A stretch of DNA of 64,000 nt from Ooceraea biroi (Eukaryota; Arthropoda; Insecta; Hymenoptera; Formicidae), in NCBI RefSeq assembly GCF_003672135.1, contig NC_039507.1, positions 310,001-374,000 on the forward strand. The letters are read 5' to 3'. Positions 13,101 through 23,671 of this stretch are shown in pieces. Each line of letters begins with the position of its first letter. The first letter of the stretch is position 1. The notes under the pieces are model-generated. The model did not search any database. It was given only the letters and a program-made list of their open reading frames with translations, and was not told the origin of the DNA. The position numbers and the translations under genes are program-made.

Positions 13101-16100
13101 TCTTCGCGTAGCTCTTTATTCCTCCTTTATTCGAACGCGAACGCGATCCGACCATCGGAAAGTCATTTCTCTAATGGGTTTGCCTTGCGTTCGCGAATAG
13201 GTTTTCTTGCTTTATGCAGCCATCAGTGTGCCAATCCAATTAATGAGCCTCGATGGAACTGGGTTAAGCCGTTTTACCGAGGGATCTCGTGAAAGATTTT
13301 AATTGAGGTCGATTTACGTTTCCGCATAATTTTTGCGGGCGGATAATAATCAGTAGCGGGCAGTCCATTGTCCATCAAAGCGATCCATCGCGCCTGGTTT
13401 CATCCGTTCGTGACGGTTTGGTTATCCGGCCTCGAATCTAATAGAATAGATCACGTAGATTTGCTCAAGTCAGGTCCGGGGATGATAAAATATCCCTTTT
13501 CGCGATTTCACGAGTATGCCAAGGTCAGTTCGAGTAAATTTCCCGCCGGAACCGGAACCGCGAGTACGAAACACACGGCTGAGGCTACATATTAATGATG
13601 ACATGTCAATGAGATCGGACGATCGATCGGTGGACAGGAAGAGGCGGATTCCCGCGTATTATAACGTCACTAATTAGAGCCCGCTAATCTCGGGAGAGTA
13701 TGTGGACCCCCATTACTCCAGCGCGAGCATGCAGGCTTTGTCGATGTATAATCATTCTAGTCTCCCAGTGCGTGTCCTTTTCGCCTGTTCCATCGGCTAC
13801 AAATATCCCGCGGAAAATGGATTCTACTCGAAACAAAGCGATTCTCGCTTAAAAGGATGCTATTTTTGTTGCGCAGCGACCGAACTAAATGAGGCTTGAT
13901 TTCGCGAAATGTCCCGACGCGTTTCGCGCAAGTGCCGCTTCGCTCGGGTCGATGTAATACGTCGCCTGTTTGCGCGCGCGATAACGTTCCAGGTATCCGG
14001 AGATCCCGTAAATGATTTCGCTTGCCTCTGGCGATTTTCCTTCATAATTTCACGCGGGATGAAATTACCTCGTCCGCGCGTGAACGTTGCTAAATTCCAT
14101 TATTTTTTTTTATCCCAGACACCAGCGAGCGCGTCACGCGACTCTCGCGCGACAACGGGACCAAAAAACGCCAACCACGTATCTCAGACCAAGCAGCGAG
14201 TCGTCGCTGTAATCGATTAATTGCGCTTATCAATGTTACTTGATTAATCGTATCATGTGCTTTAATAATTTGCGAGCAACCATGCAATATTAAATACAAC
14301 TATTCAGCTCTGTTGTAGAGCGCGGGTTTACTTCTAATAACTGCAATACAGATTACGGAACGGAAACAGACTATCATCGCGGTGCAAACCGGCGACGACC
14401 CGCTCATGGACGTGGCGTGGCCCGGAAACAAAAGTGCTCGTTGAGTTCTCGCGGGACCGCTTAAAATTAGTCGTACTGGCCGATTAATCCGTCAAGTGGC
14501 GAAACGCATTCGCCGCGAGATTGCCTTCAACGTCAACGGAGCACGGCGCGGCGGGCGGTGGCGCGTTTACTACCTTTGTCGATGGAATCGGATGGAAGAT
14601 GGAATCGAGTATCCTGGACGCGTAAAGCTTCGGCTAATTAGCAAGCGTGCTTATCGCAGCTACGTAACCACGGATGGACGGACAGATTATCCGAGACTTG
14701 ATCTTTGCCGTGCTCGTCAACGGTGGAGTGAAGTACACGTTGCATACGTAGATGTTACGCCTTTACGGTTCGTTCGTATAACGTGGCGATAACTTTCTTC
14801 GCGATACGCTAAGATCGATCGCGGCCGAGCTCGCGTCTGGGTACACGTGGAGCTTCGCGAGCGCGGCGTTACGGCGTTGAAAGAGATGGAGGAACAGGAG
14901 AAAGAGAGCCGATATATAATATAAACCGCGCGGTGTCTCTCAATCCTATTTCTTTCCAGCAAACTGTCGTTTATCGATAATGGAATTATTTGATTTTTAT
15001 GCGAAACGCACTCGCCGTGGCGCAGCCGGGACTTTTCCGTTCCACGGCACTTTCCCTGCGAAGAAATCGGTAGCAGCACCCCCGGCGAAATGAAAGAGGA
15101 TGTTAACATAGTTATTGTGGCCTTTAAATAGATAAAAAATAATCATCGGAGCAGAAGGGTGAAATGTTGTTTCATAAAGGGAGCAGGAGAGAGAAAGACA
15201 GAGAATTGTTTTCGTGTAAAGTGACAGGATTACCTTTGCTGTTATTCTCTTTTTCAATTTGAGGACTTGGAAAGTGCCTTACAATATTTGCGTTCGAAAC
15301 ACTAAATTCACAAGTAATCAGATTTATCTTAAAGGTAAGAAGAAGTAAAATGCTATAAATAGCGATAATATCATTCAGCGAAACTCGGGAATACGTACAT
15401 ACACAATATCAATGTGAATTTCGCTCTTGGTGTTCGTGTGGTTTATTTATTCGGGATTTGTACCCGTTATTAAGCTGTTATTGCAACAGACGTGTGTAAA
15501 ACTGTTTTATCGTTTACGATTTTTTCGGTGTCAGGGTATCAGTTGACGTTGACTGATTTTTGCTCAGAATGTGTCAGAAACACGATTCTCACACGGTTGT
15601 ACGACTTCGAAAGCCACTTCGGGACTCGATGTGTCGAAGAATAAACCGAATTAATCGGCATTTTAATGCAGTAAATGTCAAAGTGTGAAAGTAGCGGGCA
15701 ATATGTAGTGCGCCAAGTATGTAAGTGCTGCGAGATGTACCGCTCCCGGTTCTTAATGAACAGCTAATGTGGAAGAGATCGATCATGCTCACGCTCACTC
15801 GAGGAGGAACTTTCATCGTGTCACTAAAAATTATAGATTATGATTAGCTCTCCTTGCGTCCGCTCTTTTTTCATGCATTAAAGAGACGCGGCGTTTTAAC
15901 AGTGATACGAGACAACGGAAGTTTGGCACTTTGCTACTTCGTAACTCCGCCGAAGATCGATTGTATTCTTTATGCGTCGGGCGTGCATGCAACTTGGGAT
16001 TAAAGCAGCACTCCAGTAAAATGGGATATTTGTCGAAAGTTTCGCCTCGTCTCGCGTGAATAAATTAGAGGAACAGAGTAAGCAGACGTGGTCGATCTCG

Positions 16101-18248
16101 ATATGTCCCGTGGACGCAGCGTATAGGAGAAACGCGCGTATCGATATACGCGGGCATATATTGGGCATATGCTTCCGTTATCCCTAGATATCGGAAGTGG
16201 GTTTTTCCGTGACAAAACTGTGCTCCGATCTAGCGCACTGTCGTAGATTTCCGCGGAGCGAAATAGCGGAAGAGTCGTTAAAGTCACAAGAAACTTTGCG
16301 AAAATTCTAATTATGACGATTTGTCGTTAAGGTGCAGCCTTACGTTACGCATTAAACGGGAAATGAGTTTTTGTTAGCGATGGGGGTGTCGTAAACGCAC
16401 GTTATACTCACCCCGCAGATGTTCGGAATGAATTAAATAAACTTTTACGGGGACGCGTTCTCCGTAATACGTTTTATTTGTGCCTAATCAGTGAATGCAG
16501 CTCGCGGACGGGCCGCTGTAAAGATACGCTAATTAGGCTGTTTTTAAATTAACGGCACAAGTAACGAGGAATTTCGTTCTGGGTCAAAGTTGTTAGAGTT
16601 TTTAATCGGAAGATCGTGCGCGCTCGAACGTTTCCCGTCTATAAAGTCCAAGAGGAGACGAGAGATTTCGTAGTCTCGTCGGGGAGATGACGATGCTCCG
16701 TTTAATTATTCATTATTATGCTATTTTCTCTTGATGCTTAAAGAACATGAAACGCGTCAACTGGAATTTAAACGGCATGTCTCTCCGAAAACACGAACGG
16801 TAATTCAATTTGCCCAGACGACTTCAGCCACAATTTTATTCTGCTATTTCTTTGCGTCGTTAAAGATTTATTATAATATCATTTGTGCTTGTGGGTATAT
16901 TTTTACTTCTGTCGGGCTGAAACTTCGTTATTTTAAAAATAATTTTATCGCAAAATGAATCAGGACATTCGTGCCACTCATTTCGAAAACTGATACACTA
17001 TTGAAATTATCACGCGAAATTAAATCGTATTTTCGGAGAATGCTACTTTTCGAATACTACAAAACGTTACTGTTAGTTAAAAATATTACGTGCTCATACT
17101 TGCAAATAATATTCGAAGAGAACAGCTGGAATTAATGGGTCTTCCTTTTTTCCACTTCGCTTTTCCCAAGTTCCAAGTTCCAAACGACGAATATTTAACA
17201 TGAATACACGTCAGTAATTGTTCTCCATCGTATTTCATGTTTAAACCGTGCTTTTTTGCATCACTAATTTCCTTCAGCCGCCGTTAGTTCCGCAGATAGC
17301 TCGACTGCTGAAATCGGGCATTCTGCGAGCAATATGCTTATAAGCGTAATTAATCTGAAACGCGGATGTGTCCCTGCGCGAAAGCGGTGTAGGACGGCCG
17401 CTCGCGTGGAATTAATTAAACGTCACACATAGAAAAGAATGTCTCGCGGCATTTGTCGCGATCGATCTGACATTTTTCATTTGCGGCAGAATGGCAGGAG
17501 TTCCGCTCGCGCTATCACGGACAAAAGTGGACTATCACGTTCCACTCTCGGATTTCGAGAACGGTCCACCGACAACACGCGGCCCTTTCTCGTCTTCGCG
17601 GCGCGTCTTTTATGTGCTTTTTGGGCCGCGACCTCTGGAGGACCTCTCCCTTATCTCGCGTCCTCGTTTCGCTTCCCGTCGCCCTCGCATCTCGCTGCTC
17701 CTCCTCGCCTTCGATATCGTTGTAGCACGAACGCTTCGAATGGCTTTTAATCGAAGGTCGGAACCTTTGAGGGGGATGGGACAAGCGGTGACGGCAACGG
17801 CGGCAGCGGCGGCTGGGGTGTCGCGAAAAAAAGGACGGAAGGGACGCGCTCCCCCGGGATAACGCCGATAAAAACGCCTCTACGGGGCCGAGGATTCATC
17901 AAGTATTTTACCGAAGAGCGACAGGTGACAGGGAAGATTACTTTTGCGTTTGAGCACGTACAGGCGATATAAGCGCGTCATATATAGGTATTTTCCCTCC
18001 CCGCAGTGCCGTACACACAGTCGGTGGTTCCTCTCGTCCTCTCGTACCGTCCGCGCGATCCGCTTCTTCCATCCGGCAAATATCTTTCTTGTAGGTCAGT
18101 TATATATCACGGGCCATGCCCGCTAAAGGATTTCAATTCCGGTCGACGTCCGCCGTTTGGCGAACGATTTTCGATAAGTGTGACACATTGGAACTCGCAA
18201 AAAGTGGATCGCGCCGTGCACCGTCGATTGATTCCTGAATTTTTATTC
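10163..18248. other. Gene-free, probably intergenic
   Basis: No coding region, RNA gene or transposon was recognised. The stretch 12,700-17,300 is rich in TAATTA-type strings mixed with CGCG, a texture I associate with insect cis-regulatory DNA, but I cannot delimit elements. Confidence 0.5.
12524..12544 (+). repeat. (TCG)n trinucleotide tract
   Basis: Seven TCG units follow ATCATC; this accounts for the valine-rich open frame across 12,230-12,706. Confidence 0.9.
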
Positions 18249-18261
18249 GGGGGGGGGGGGG
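18249..18261 (+). repeat. G13 homopolymer
   Basis: Thirteen consecutive G's at 18249-18261. Homopolymer length may be unreliable in assembly. Confidence 0.9.
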
Positions 18262-18408
18262 CCGGGTAGAGTGCCCTTTCCAGACTAACGTGTTTGCGTC
18301 CGTGATCGCGGAATGACGAAACTCGTACATTTCCGGCTGTGCGTAATTGTGCTGTAATTCGATTTGATTTAATTATCCTGAAGCAGCTTTTTTCATTCGC
18401 GAAAATCT

Positions 18409-18432
18409 CTCTCTCTCTCTCTCCTTCTCTCT
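18409..18432 (+). repeat. (CT)n tract
   Basis: A CT dinucleotide run with one interruption follows AAAAT. Confidence 0.85.
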
Positions 18433-18539
18433 GTCTATTATGCGCTTTACGCACAGTTTGAAAATATTTCGCGAGCCTCATTCGAATGAATGCCCGTTTG
18501 TCTCGCATGGAAAATGCTTCTCTCCCGCGTAAGCTTTTC

Positions 18540-20300
18540 CACTCTTTCCGTTCTGCTGCTTTTCTTTTTTTTCTTTTTGGCTTTTCCACCTCTTTTGTCC
18601 TTTTTTTCTTCTTTTTCACTCGCCGTTGCATGGCGGTACGCCGATGGCATGCGCACGATCCGCGCCCGAATGGCCTAACCTGTTTTATCCAGAAAATGTT
18701 TTTCATGTAACGCTACCGCGGAAGTCGAAGTTCGGCAGACTTAATTGGGTTTTGTTCCACGCCCTTCGATCGCTCGACTGACCGCTGCAGCAGCCGCGAC
18801 TTTTGCTGCAGCCCTCTCCGCGCAACCCTCCGACCGCGTCCTCCGGCGTCCTCTCTCTGCTTGCCTCTCGCCCTCGGAAAAGCACCGCAGCAACGTACTC
18901 GCGTTTTCCAGCGGGACCTCTTCCGTTGTTCGGTCAACCGCCATGCTTTTTACTTTAGTTTTGGCCGACCCTCCCCTTACCTCTTCCCTTGCTCCCTCTT
19001 TTCCTTTTAATAAAAATCGCCGGCCGTTACGGTCTACGTCAAGCGATGCAATGAGGAGAAGTTCACGGCTGCAAGCGTACCCGCCCGAGGTATAACGGCC
19101 GCGTTTATGGCGGTGTATCGACACGGTATTTCACGGCATTTCACGGAATATTTCGTTTTACTTGATCGCGTACGGTTGGTCGGATCCACATCGAAGAGAA
19201 AACGGCTCTGCCGTTGCGGCGAGGATCGACCTCCCCTCCGATCGGTTTCCATTATTTCGCGGGATGGAGTCTGGAGAAGGACTCGAGCGAGAAACTTAAA
19301 TATTGGGTGCTAATGGCTTTAATTGATTTTAATCAGAGCTCAGCTGCCGAGCTGTATCGTTCTATCGGAAGTTTTGCCGTATCCAATATCTTTTTCCTCA
19401 GCCGCCGGAAACTTCGCCGGGAGGAAAGTTGTGCCCGCTCCTCTTTCCGACACTTCGAAAACTAAAATAGGACGATCCTCCGGATATCTATTATCCTTAA
19501 CGCCCCGCGCGACACTCGGCTCCTTTTTCATTTTTCTTCTTTTTATTTTCTTCTTTCTACTCTCATTCGAAAGATCTGTCCCGCGTGCGTACTCTGAAAG
19601 TACTCCGAGACTTAAGTGGGCTAATTAACTTCACCCCGGAAAATCCTTTTTATTTAACGTTTGACGGAAGTTGAACTTCGGCCGCACTTAATTGAGTTTT
19701 ATTCCGAGCCCTTTGCTCGCGTAAGGCTCGCCACAGGCACGAGCCGTTTTCCCTTGGTCCTTCCTCGAGCCCTCGCTCACTCGCCCCATCCGCAGGAATT
19801 TTCCGCGTTGCTCCTCAGTAGTTAACTATGCCGTTTTTTTTTCCCCGACGACCTTACCTACCGCTCCTATCTTGTCGCCCTTACTATGGCAGACTCGTTA
19901 GACTCCGGATACCTTTATCTACGCTAATTTTTACTCCGCTACTGAGAAAGATTCCTCGCGAGATTCCACGTGTCTCGGGCAGCGATGGAAGGAAAAAGAG
20001 ACGTGCACATCGCAACGACGGTGCTTGGGAATTCATCTTAAGTGATCCAACTAATTTCACCTCCACAGCTCACCCTTCTTCCCTATCGGCCCTGGCTACG
20101 ACGCAGCGCGGAAGTCGGACTTCGAACTTAATCGAGTTTGGTTCCACGCCCGCCGATAGCCGCGAGTTCTGCTTCGTCTCTCTTTCTATCCCTCGGCGAC
20201 ATCAGTATCCCGCACGTTTTCCACCGGGATTTTCCCCGTTGTTCGGTTATCGATCCCTGCCGCCCCCTCGTCCCTCACCCCGCCCCTCATGGCACCCCTC
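18540..20300 (+). repeat. Degenerate repeat family, three copies
   Basis: Three blocks share an ordered set of similar strings: a pyrimidine-rich lead-in, then GCGGAAGTCGAAGTTCGG-like, CTTAATTGAGTTTTGTTCC-like, a CACGCCC-like segment, and about 150 bp later TTTTCCAGCGGGA...CCGTTGTTCGGT-like. The GGAAGTC cores are at about 18719, 19665 and 20109. The blocks are spaced about 945 and 445 bp and are collinear over roughly 200-300 bp each, clearly diverged. They contain stop-poor CT-rich frames but no consistent reading frame. They are probably an old segmental tandem duplication or an unknown dispersed repeat. Confidence 0.7.
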
Positions 20301-20310
20301 AGACAATACT

Positions 20311-20353
20311 GCCTGCCAGCCAGCCAGCCTGCCTGCCTGCCTGCCTGCCTGTC
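20311..20353 (+). repeat. (GCCT)n tetranucleotide tract
   Basis: GCCAGCCAGCC then repeated CTGC units occur at the end of the three-copy repeat region. Confidence 0.9.
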
Positions 20354-20737
20354 GGCACTTTTCTGTCGTCGCTCGCGCGATGTTAAACGCGCGCGAAATC
20401 GACTCGGACGAAGTCACTCTCGCGGGACGCGAGAGTATATTCCGTGAAGCTCTTTCATCCCCACGAGTCTTCCTCACGAGTTTTTGCACCCCTTCTCGCC
20501 GAAACTCTCGTGCCCATCCTTTGCGGTTTCCCGATGAACATCTTCTTAAATCTCCCTCGATCGTTCTTTCGCGCTGCACCAGATGTGTCGCAGAGAAGGT
20601 TGCGGCGAATGGCGAGATTCTCCATCAATTTCCTCGCGATCGGGATGTAATTTGAGATTTTTGCATTTCGCGTTGTCTCCGTTTTTTTCTGAAATTCTCG
20701 GTGGTATCAAGTATCGAAGATATCTCGAAGATCTTAA

Positions 20738-20788
20738 TACATAAAAACTCCCAACTTGTCAAAACTCAAAACTAAATATGAAATCAAT
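20738..20788 (+). repeat. 51-bp inverted repeat, left copy
   Basis: It begins TACATAAAAACTCCCAACTT and is identical to the inverse of 23668-23718. Sequence on either side of the two copies does not match. Confidence 0.9.
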
Positions 20789-20929
20789 TGTTACGTCAGT
20801 AACCCTTCATCGGATGGAAGGTTCTCGAACGATCTTCGAAGGCTCCGGCAGGCAAGCCTGCTAGCCGTAGCGAGCGTTATCGCGAGCCCGGCAATTAAAT
20901 AGTGTAAACATCCGCGCATACCAGCATCT

Positions 20930-20952
20930 TTCTAGAACCTTCTAGCACGTTC
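20930..20952 (+). promoter_or_regulatory. Heat-shock-element-like site
   Basis: The bases read TTC-TA-GAA-CC-TTC-TA-GCA-CG-TTC. The first three alternating pentamers (nTTCnnGAAnnTTCn) match the HSF binding consensus exactly. The next has one mismatch (GCA for GAA) and is followed by another TTC in register. A weaker site, TTCTCGAAC, is at 20822-20830. The site lies inside the left part of the 3-kb segment, 20 bp before the nested foldback element. HSF binding is inferred from the motif only. Confidence 0.45.
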
Positions 20953-20971
20953 TAAAACCTTAAAATATATA

Positions 20972-21550
20972 CAGGGTGGCCCATTTTAATTTATACAGTC
21001 GATTTTTAAAAAAACTAAAAGAGATACGAAAAAATGTTTCAGACAGACATGTCACGATTTCGAGGGAGACATAAGATGATACCATTGGTTTGACCTTGAA
21101 TAGTCGTTTGAAGGTCACGCGAAGATCACCTTCAATTTCTTAAATTGAAACCCCAACTTTTTATTGCAGATTCTTATTCTCCATCGAAAAGTAAGTAACT
21201 TTTGTCTGAAACATTTTTCCGAAAAATGTCATCTTATGTCCTTAAAATGTCCTCAAAACTCATCTTGAAGATCATTTTAAGGACATAAGATGACATTTTT
21301 CGGAAAAATGTTTCAGACAAAAGTTACTTACTTTTCGATGGAGAATAAGAATCTGCAATAAAAAGTTGGGGTTTCAATTTAAGAAATTGAAGGTGATCTT
21401 CGCGTGACCTTCAAACGACTATTCAAGGTCAAACCAATAGTATCATCTTATGTCCCCCTCGAAATCGTGACATGTCTGTCTGAAACATTTTTTCGTATCT
21501 CTTTTAGTTTTTTAAAAAATCGACTGTATAAATTAAAATGGGCCACCCTG
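20972..21550. mobile_element. Foldback (long-inverted-repeat) element, 579 bp
   Basis: Two arms of 278 bp (20972-21249 and 21273-21550) are inverse copies of each other with only about three mismatches by eye, separated by a 23-bp loop. The ends are CAGGGTGGCCCA and its inverse. TATA flanks each side, consistent with a TA or TATA target duplication. There is no coding capacity. Elements ending in CAGGGTG-type sequence are common non-autonomous repeats in insect genomes (from memory). It is nested in the 3-kb segment, so it inserted after, or moved with, that segment. Transcribed through, it would make a long hairpin RNA. Confidence 0.9.
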
Positions 21551-21571
21551 TATATAATATATATATATATA
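21551..21571 (+). repeat. (TA)n tract beside the foldback element
   Basis: TATATAATATATATATATATA directly follows the right end of the 579-bp foldback; the element apparently inserted into a TA-rich site. Confidence 0.9.
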
Positions 21572-21828
21572 GCGATTTTATAATTTAGGAAACTGTATAT
21601 TATTATTTTCCTGAATGCAAATGATCATATAGACGGAATTTAATACGATTACAGTCTTCAAAATAAGCATTATTTCTTTTAATACACATATCTTTGGATT
21701 AAAAACAGATACAACAACCATTTAAAATCCCAGAAGATCCATTTTGCAATCAGGAAATTAATACCGAGAGGAAAATATTATAATCATAAGGCGAACTACG
21801 TAATTAATCAACTTAGGTATTAAGGTTC

Positions 21829-22324
21829 TGTACAGGGATGTTTACGCGAAGGGCCTCCCTCCACAGAATCGAGATAACCGTCGAGACGAAGACGCGGGCC
21901 CGATTTTCCTAAACATTATTGGTGGAAAATCAGTCCCACCATCAATATTTTCAATCACCCGCCTCTTCGTCCACAATATAAAAGGGCCTGCAGAAGGCCA
22001 GGGAACTCAGTTATAAGTGCAGCAATAAGTAATCAATTTCGTTAAGCGTTTTCGTAGTCTTGAGTGTCGAGTCTGATCTCTACGTTTAAGAATAAATTCC
22101 GAGCATCTAGTGTTAGCGAGACTGTGGCGACTGCTCTCACTCCAGAGCCACGACAAGGTAGATTTATTTGCGACACTGCGTTTCCGAACCCGATCACCAC
22201 ACTCATATAGTATCAATAAATAACTTTACTTTAAAGGAACAGTTACTGAAAATTAATGAAGCTTCTTCTCTATATTTCTTGTTTTCGTTCAAATTGTTCA
22301 TTCTGATTTCCTGGAGGATTTGCA
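21829..22324 (+). repeat. Candidate LTR (Ty3/Gypsy-like), single copy
   Basis: The block starts TGTACAG and ends TTTGCA (TG...CA). It contains a TATA box (ATATAAAAGG, about 21977-21986), an initiator-like TCAGTTATAAG 25-35 bp downstream, and AATAAA signals at about 22090 and 22216. Two bases after its end begins a TGGCGC primer-binding-site-like sequence. This order (U3, TATA, polyadenylation signal, PBS) is that of an LTR retrotransposon 5' end. I find no second LTR copy in the window, so it is truncated, solo or misread. A plain RNA polymerase II promoter belonging to the downstream ORFs would show many of the same features. Confidence 0.4.
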
Positions 22325-22326
22325 AC

Positions 22327-22387
22327 TGGCGCTGCCGAAGAGTGTGGCCCTAGTTGTTCAGGTTGGCGCTGCTGAAGAGTGTGGCCC
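22327..22387 (+). repeat. Tandemly duplicated primer-binding-site-like sequence
   Basis: TGGCGCTGCCGAAGAGTGTG at 22327 is repeated with one change at 22364, a period of 37 bp. It sits directly after the candidate LTR, where a tRNA primer site is expected. I could not assign the tRNA. Confidence 0.4.
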
Positions 22388-22445
22388 TAATTTGCGACCA
22401 TAATCCTACAGGAATCCGCGGATAAATATAATTCAATTCATTTCC

Positions 22446-22762
22446 ATGCCTACTAAAAAGGGGCGCAGATTCCAAGAAAAGAAGCTCCGTTATCATCTCC
22501 GACTTGCTTACTCAATAATCAGGACCCGTTTCCTCTCATCCAAAAATTAACGAATCTAGAAGCCGACCGAGCATTATCAAAGCAAATTCCGTACGTAACC
22601 CGCGAACTCACTTTGGACCACAATTATCCTGATTACCGCAACATCCGTAAGGGTGATCCTCGTCGAGTTGTTTATAAATTACGAGAGTTGTTCGGGTTGA
22701 ACCGTAAAGAAATCGAGATTCCGAGTTCGTATCCAGTGTTACCACCCATCCAAGAGTTTTAA
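22446..22762 (+). pseudogene. Small ORF, unrecognised, broken near its start
   Basis: An open frame runs from 22457 to TAA at 22760-22762 (101 codons) without its own ATG. An ATG at 22446 is in another frame and opens a short peptide. The two frames meet at a run of five A's at about 22454-22459, where a single-base length difference would place the ATG in frame with the long ORF. This suggests a frameshifted gene or a sequencing slip in the run. The downstream part has mixed, protein-like composition: charged and hydrophobic residues alternate, with NYPDYRNIRKGDPRRVVYKL and a proline-rich end. The frame lies just after the candidate LTR and primer site, where gag starts in a retrotransposon. 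I see no zinc knuckle, protease or polymerase motif and do not recognise the family. Splicing into the open frame is another possibility. Confidence 0.4.
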
Positions 22763-22814
22763 TATACAAACAAGTTCTAATCACAACGGAATAAAACCGT
22801 AAACCAAACGTGTG

Positions 22815-23240
22815 ATGTGTCGCGGAATATCGAACCCTTCCCGGCGTACCGATTTAGTACTAGAGTATCAACGGCGATCCGGCGTGGTCGCGTGCATGAG
22901 ATATACGGCGTATCTCCGACCTATAGACGGTTCTCTATTTTGTACCATTTACTTCGTTAATAGAATTTTTCCTTCACAAAAACAAAATTATACTTTGCTA
23001 TCAAAACACGATTTAATAGTGGGGTTGAGACGGCACGTTCCTACGTGCGTAATTTGCGATAGAGACCTTGCTGGGTACGCGCCGTTTTACAATTGCGAAA
23101 TCTGCTCCGACGGATATTTAGAGTTGCTCGATCAATTAAACTCAACCGGAGAGGATATTTTTGAGCTTTCAGACCCGACAGTAATTCGATCACGAGAAGA
23201 GTCGACGGGATTTCTTTCCCTCGCCTCCGAAAACAATTAG
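22815..23240 (+). CDS. Unrecognised 141-residue ORF with CX2C-X12-CX2C motif
   Basis: ATG at 22815, stop at 23238-23240. An in-frame GTG lies just before the ATG. The N-terminal half is basic and aromatic. Residues 78-97 contain four cysteines spaced CX2C-X12-CX2C (CVIC ... CEIC), which could bind one zinc as a ribbon or half of a treble clef. The C-terminal third is acidic and serine-rich. It lies 52 bp after the preceding small ORF, in a different frame, and 60 bp before a palindrome, inside the inverted-repeat-bounded segment. No domain family is recognised. It may be an accessory protein of the element, a fragment of a larger protein, or chance, although the cysteine pattern and low AT-bias argue against pure chance. 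Confidence 0.45.
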   Translation: MCRGISNPSRRTDLVLEYQRRSGVVACMRYTAYLRPIDGSLFCTIYFVNRIFPSQKQNYTLLSKHDLIVGLRRHVPTCVICDRDLAGYAPFYNCEICSDGYLELLDQLNSTGEDIFELSDPTVIRSREESTGFLSLASENN

Positions 23241-23299
23241 CTTCGCGATCCTCGGGAAGTATCCTCGTATCTAAGCATACGGACAGTCGGAACGTAACA

Positions 23300-23671
23300 C
23301 AATAATTAACTAGCCAAGTATCTAGAAGCAGTTTGAATATTTTGCCCAAACGTTTTCCATGCATACTCTCTTATCGCATGACAACATTGAAGTACTTGGC
23401 GTGCCCGAATCACATTAAAACGTCCTGTCCTACCTATAAGAGACACAAAATCATTTTCGAGTCATTATTGAAAATCATGAAGATACAAGATACAATACAA
23501 ATCAAGATATTGTACAAATTTACAAGATTTACAAAATTTACAAGAATACATGACCACTGCGATCCGGGCACGCCAAGTACATCAATGTCGTCATGCGATA
23601 AGAGAGTATGCATGGAAAATGTTGGGTAAAATACTCAAACTGCTTCTAGATACTTGGCTAGTTAATTATTG
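23300..23671. repeat. Palindromic element, 372 bp, about 108-bp arms
   Basis: The arm at 23300-23407 is repeated inverted at 23565-23671 with about five substitutions and one single-base indel, around an AT-rich loop rich in TTTACAAGA-like short repeats. The arms start CTAGCCAAGTATC just inside TTAA on both sides, so a TTAA-type target duplication is possible, although the symmetry extends slightly beyond it. The inner arm ends carry GTACTTGGCGTGCCCG. There is no coding capacity. It is most likely a small foldback element that forms or abuts the right end of the 3-kb segment. Confidence 0.8.

Noticed and set aside
19828..20655. 275-codon + strand open frame
   Set aside because: It spans the degenerate CT-rich repeat family and a GCCT tract; composition is that of the DNA bias, with no recognisable domain.
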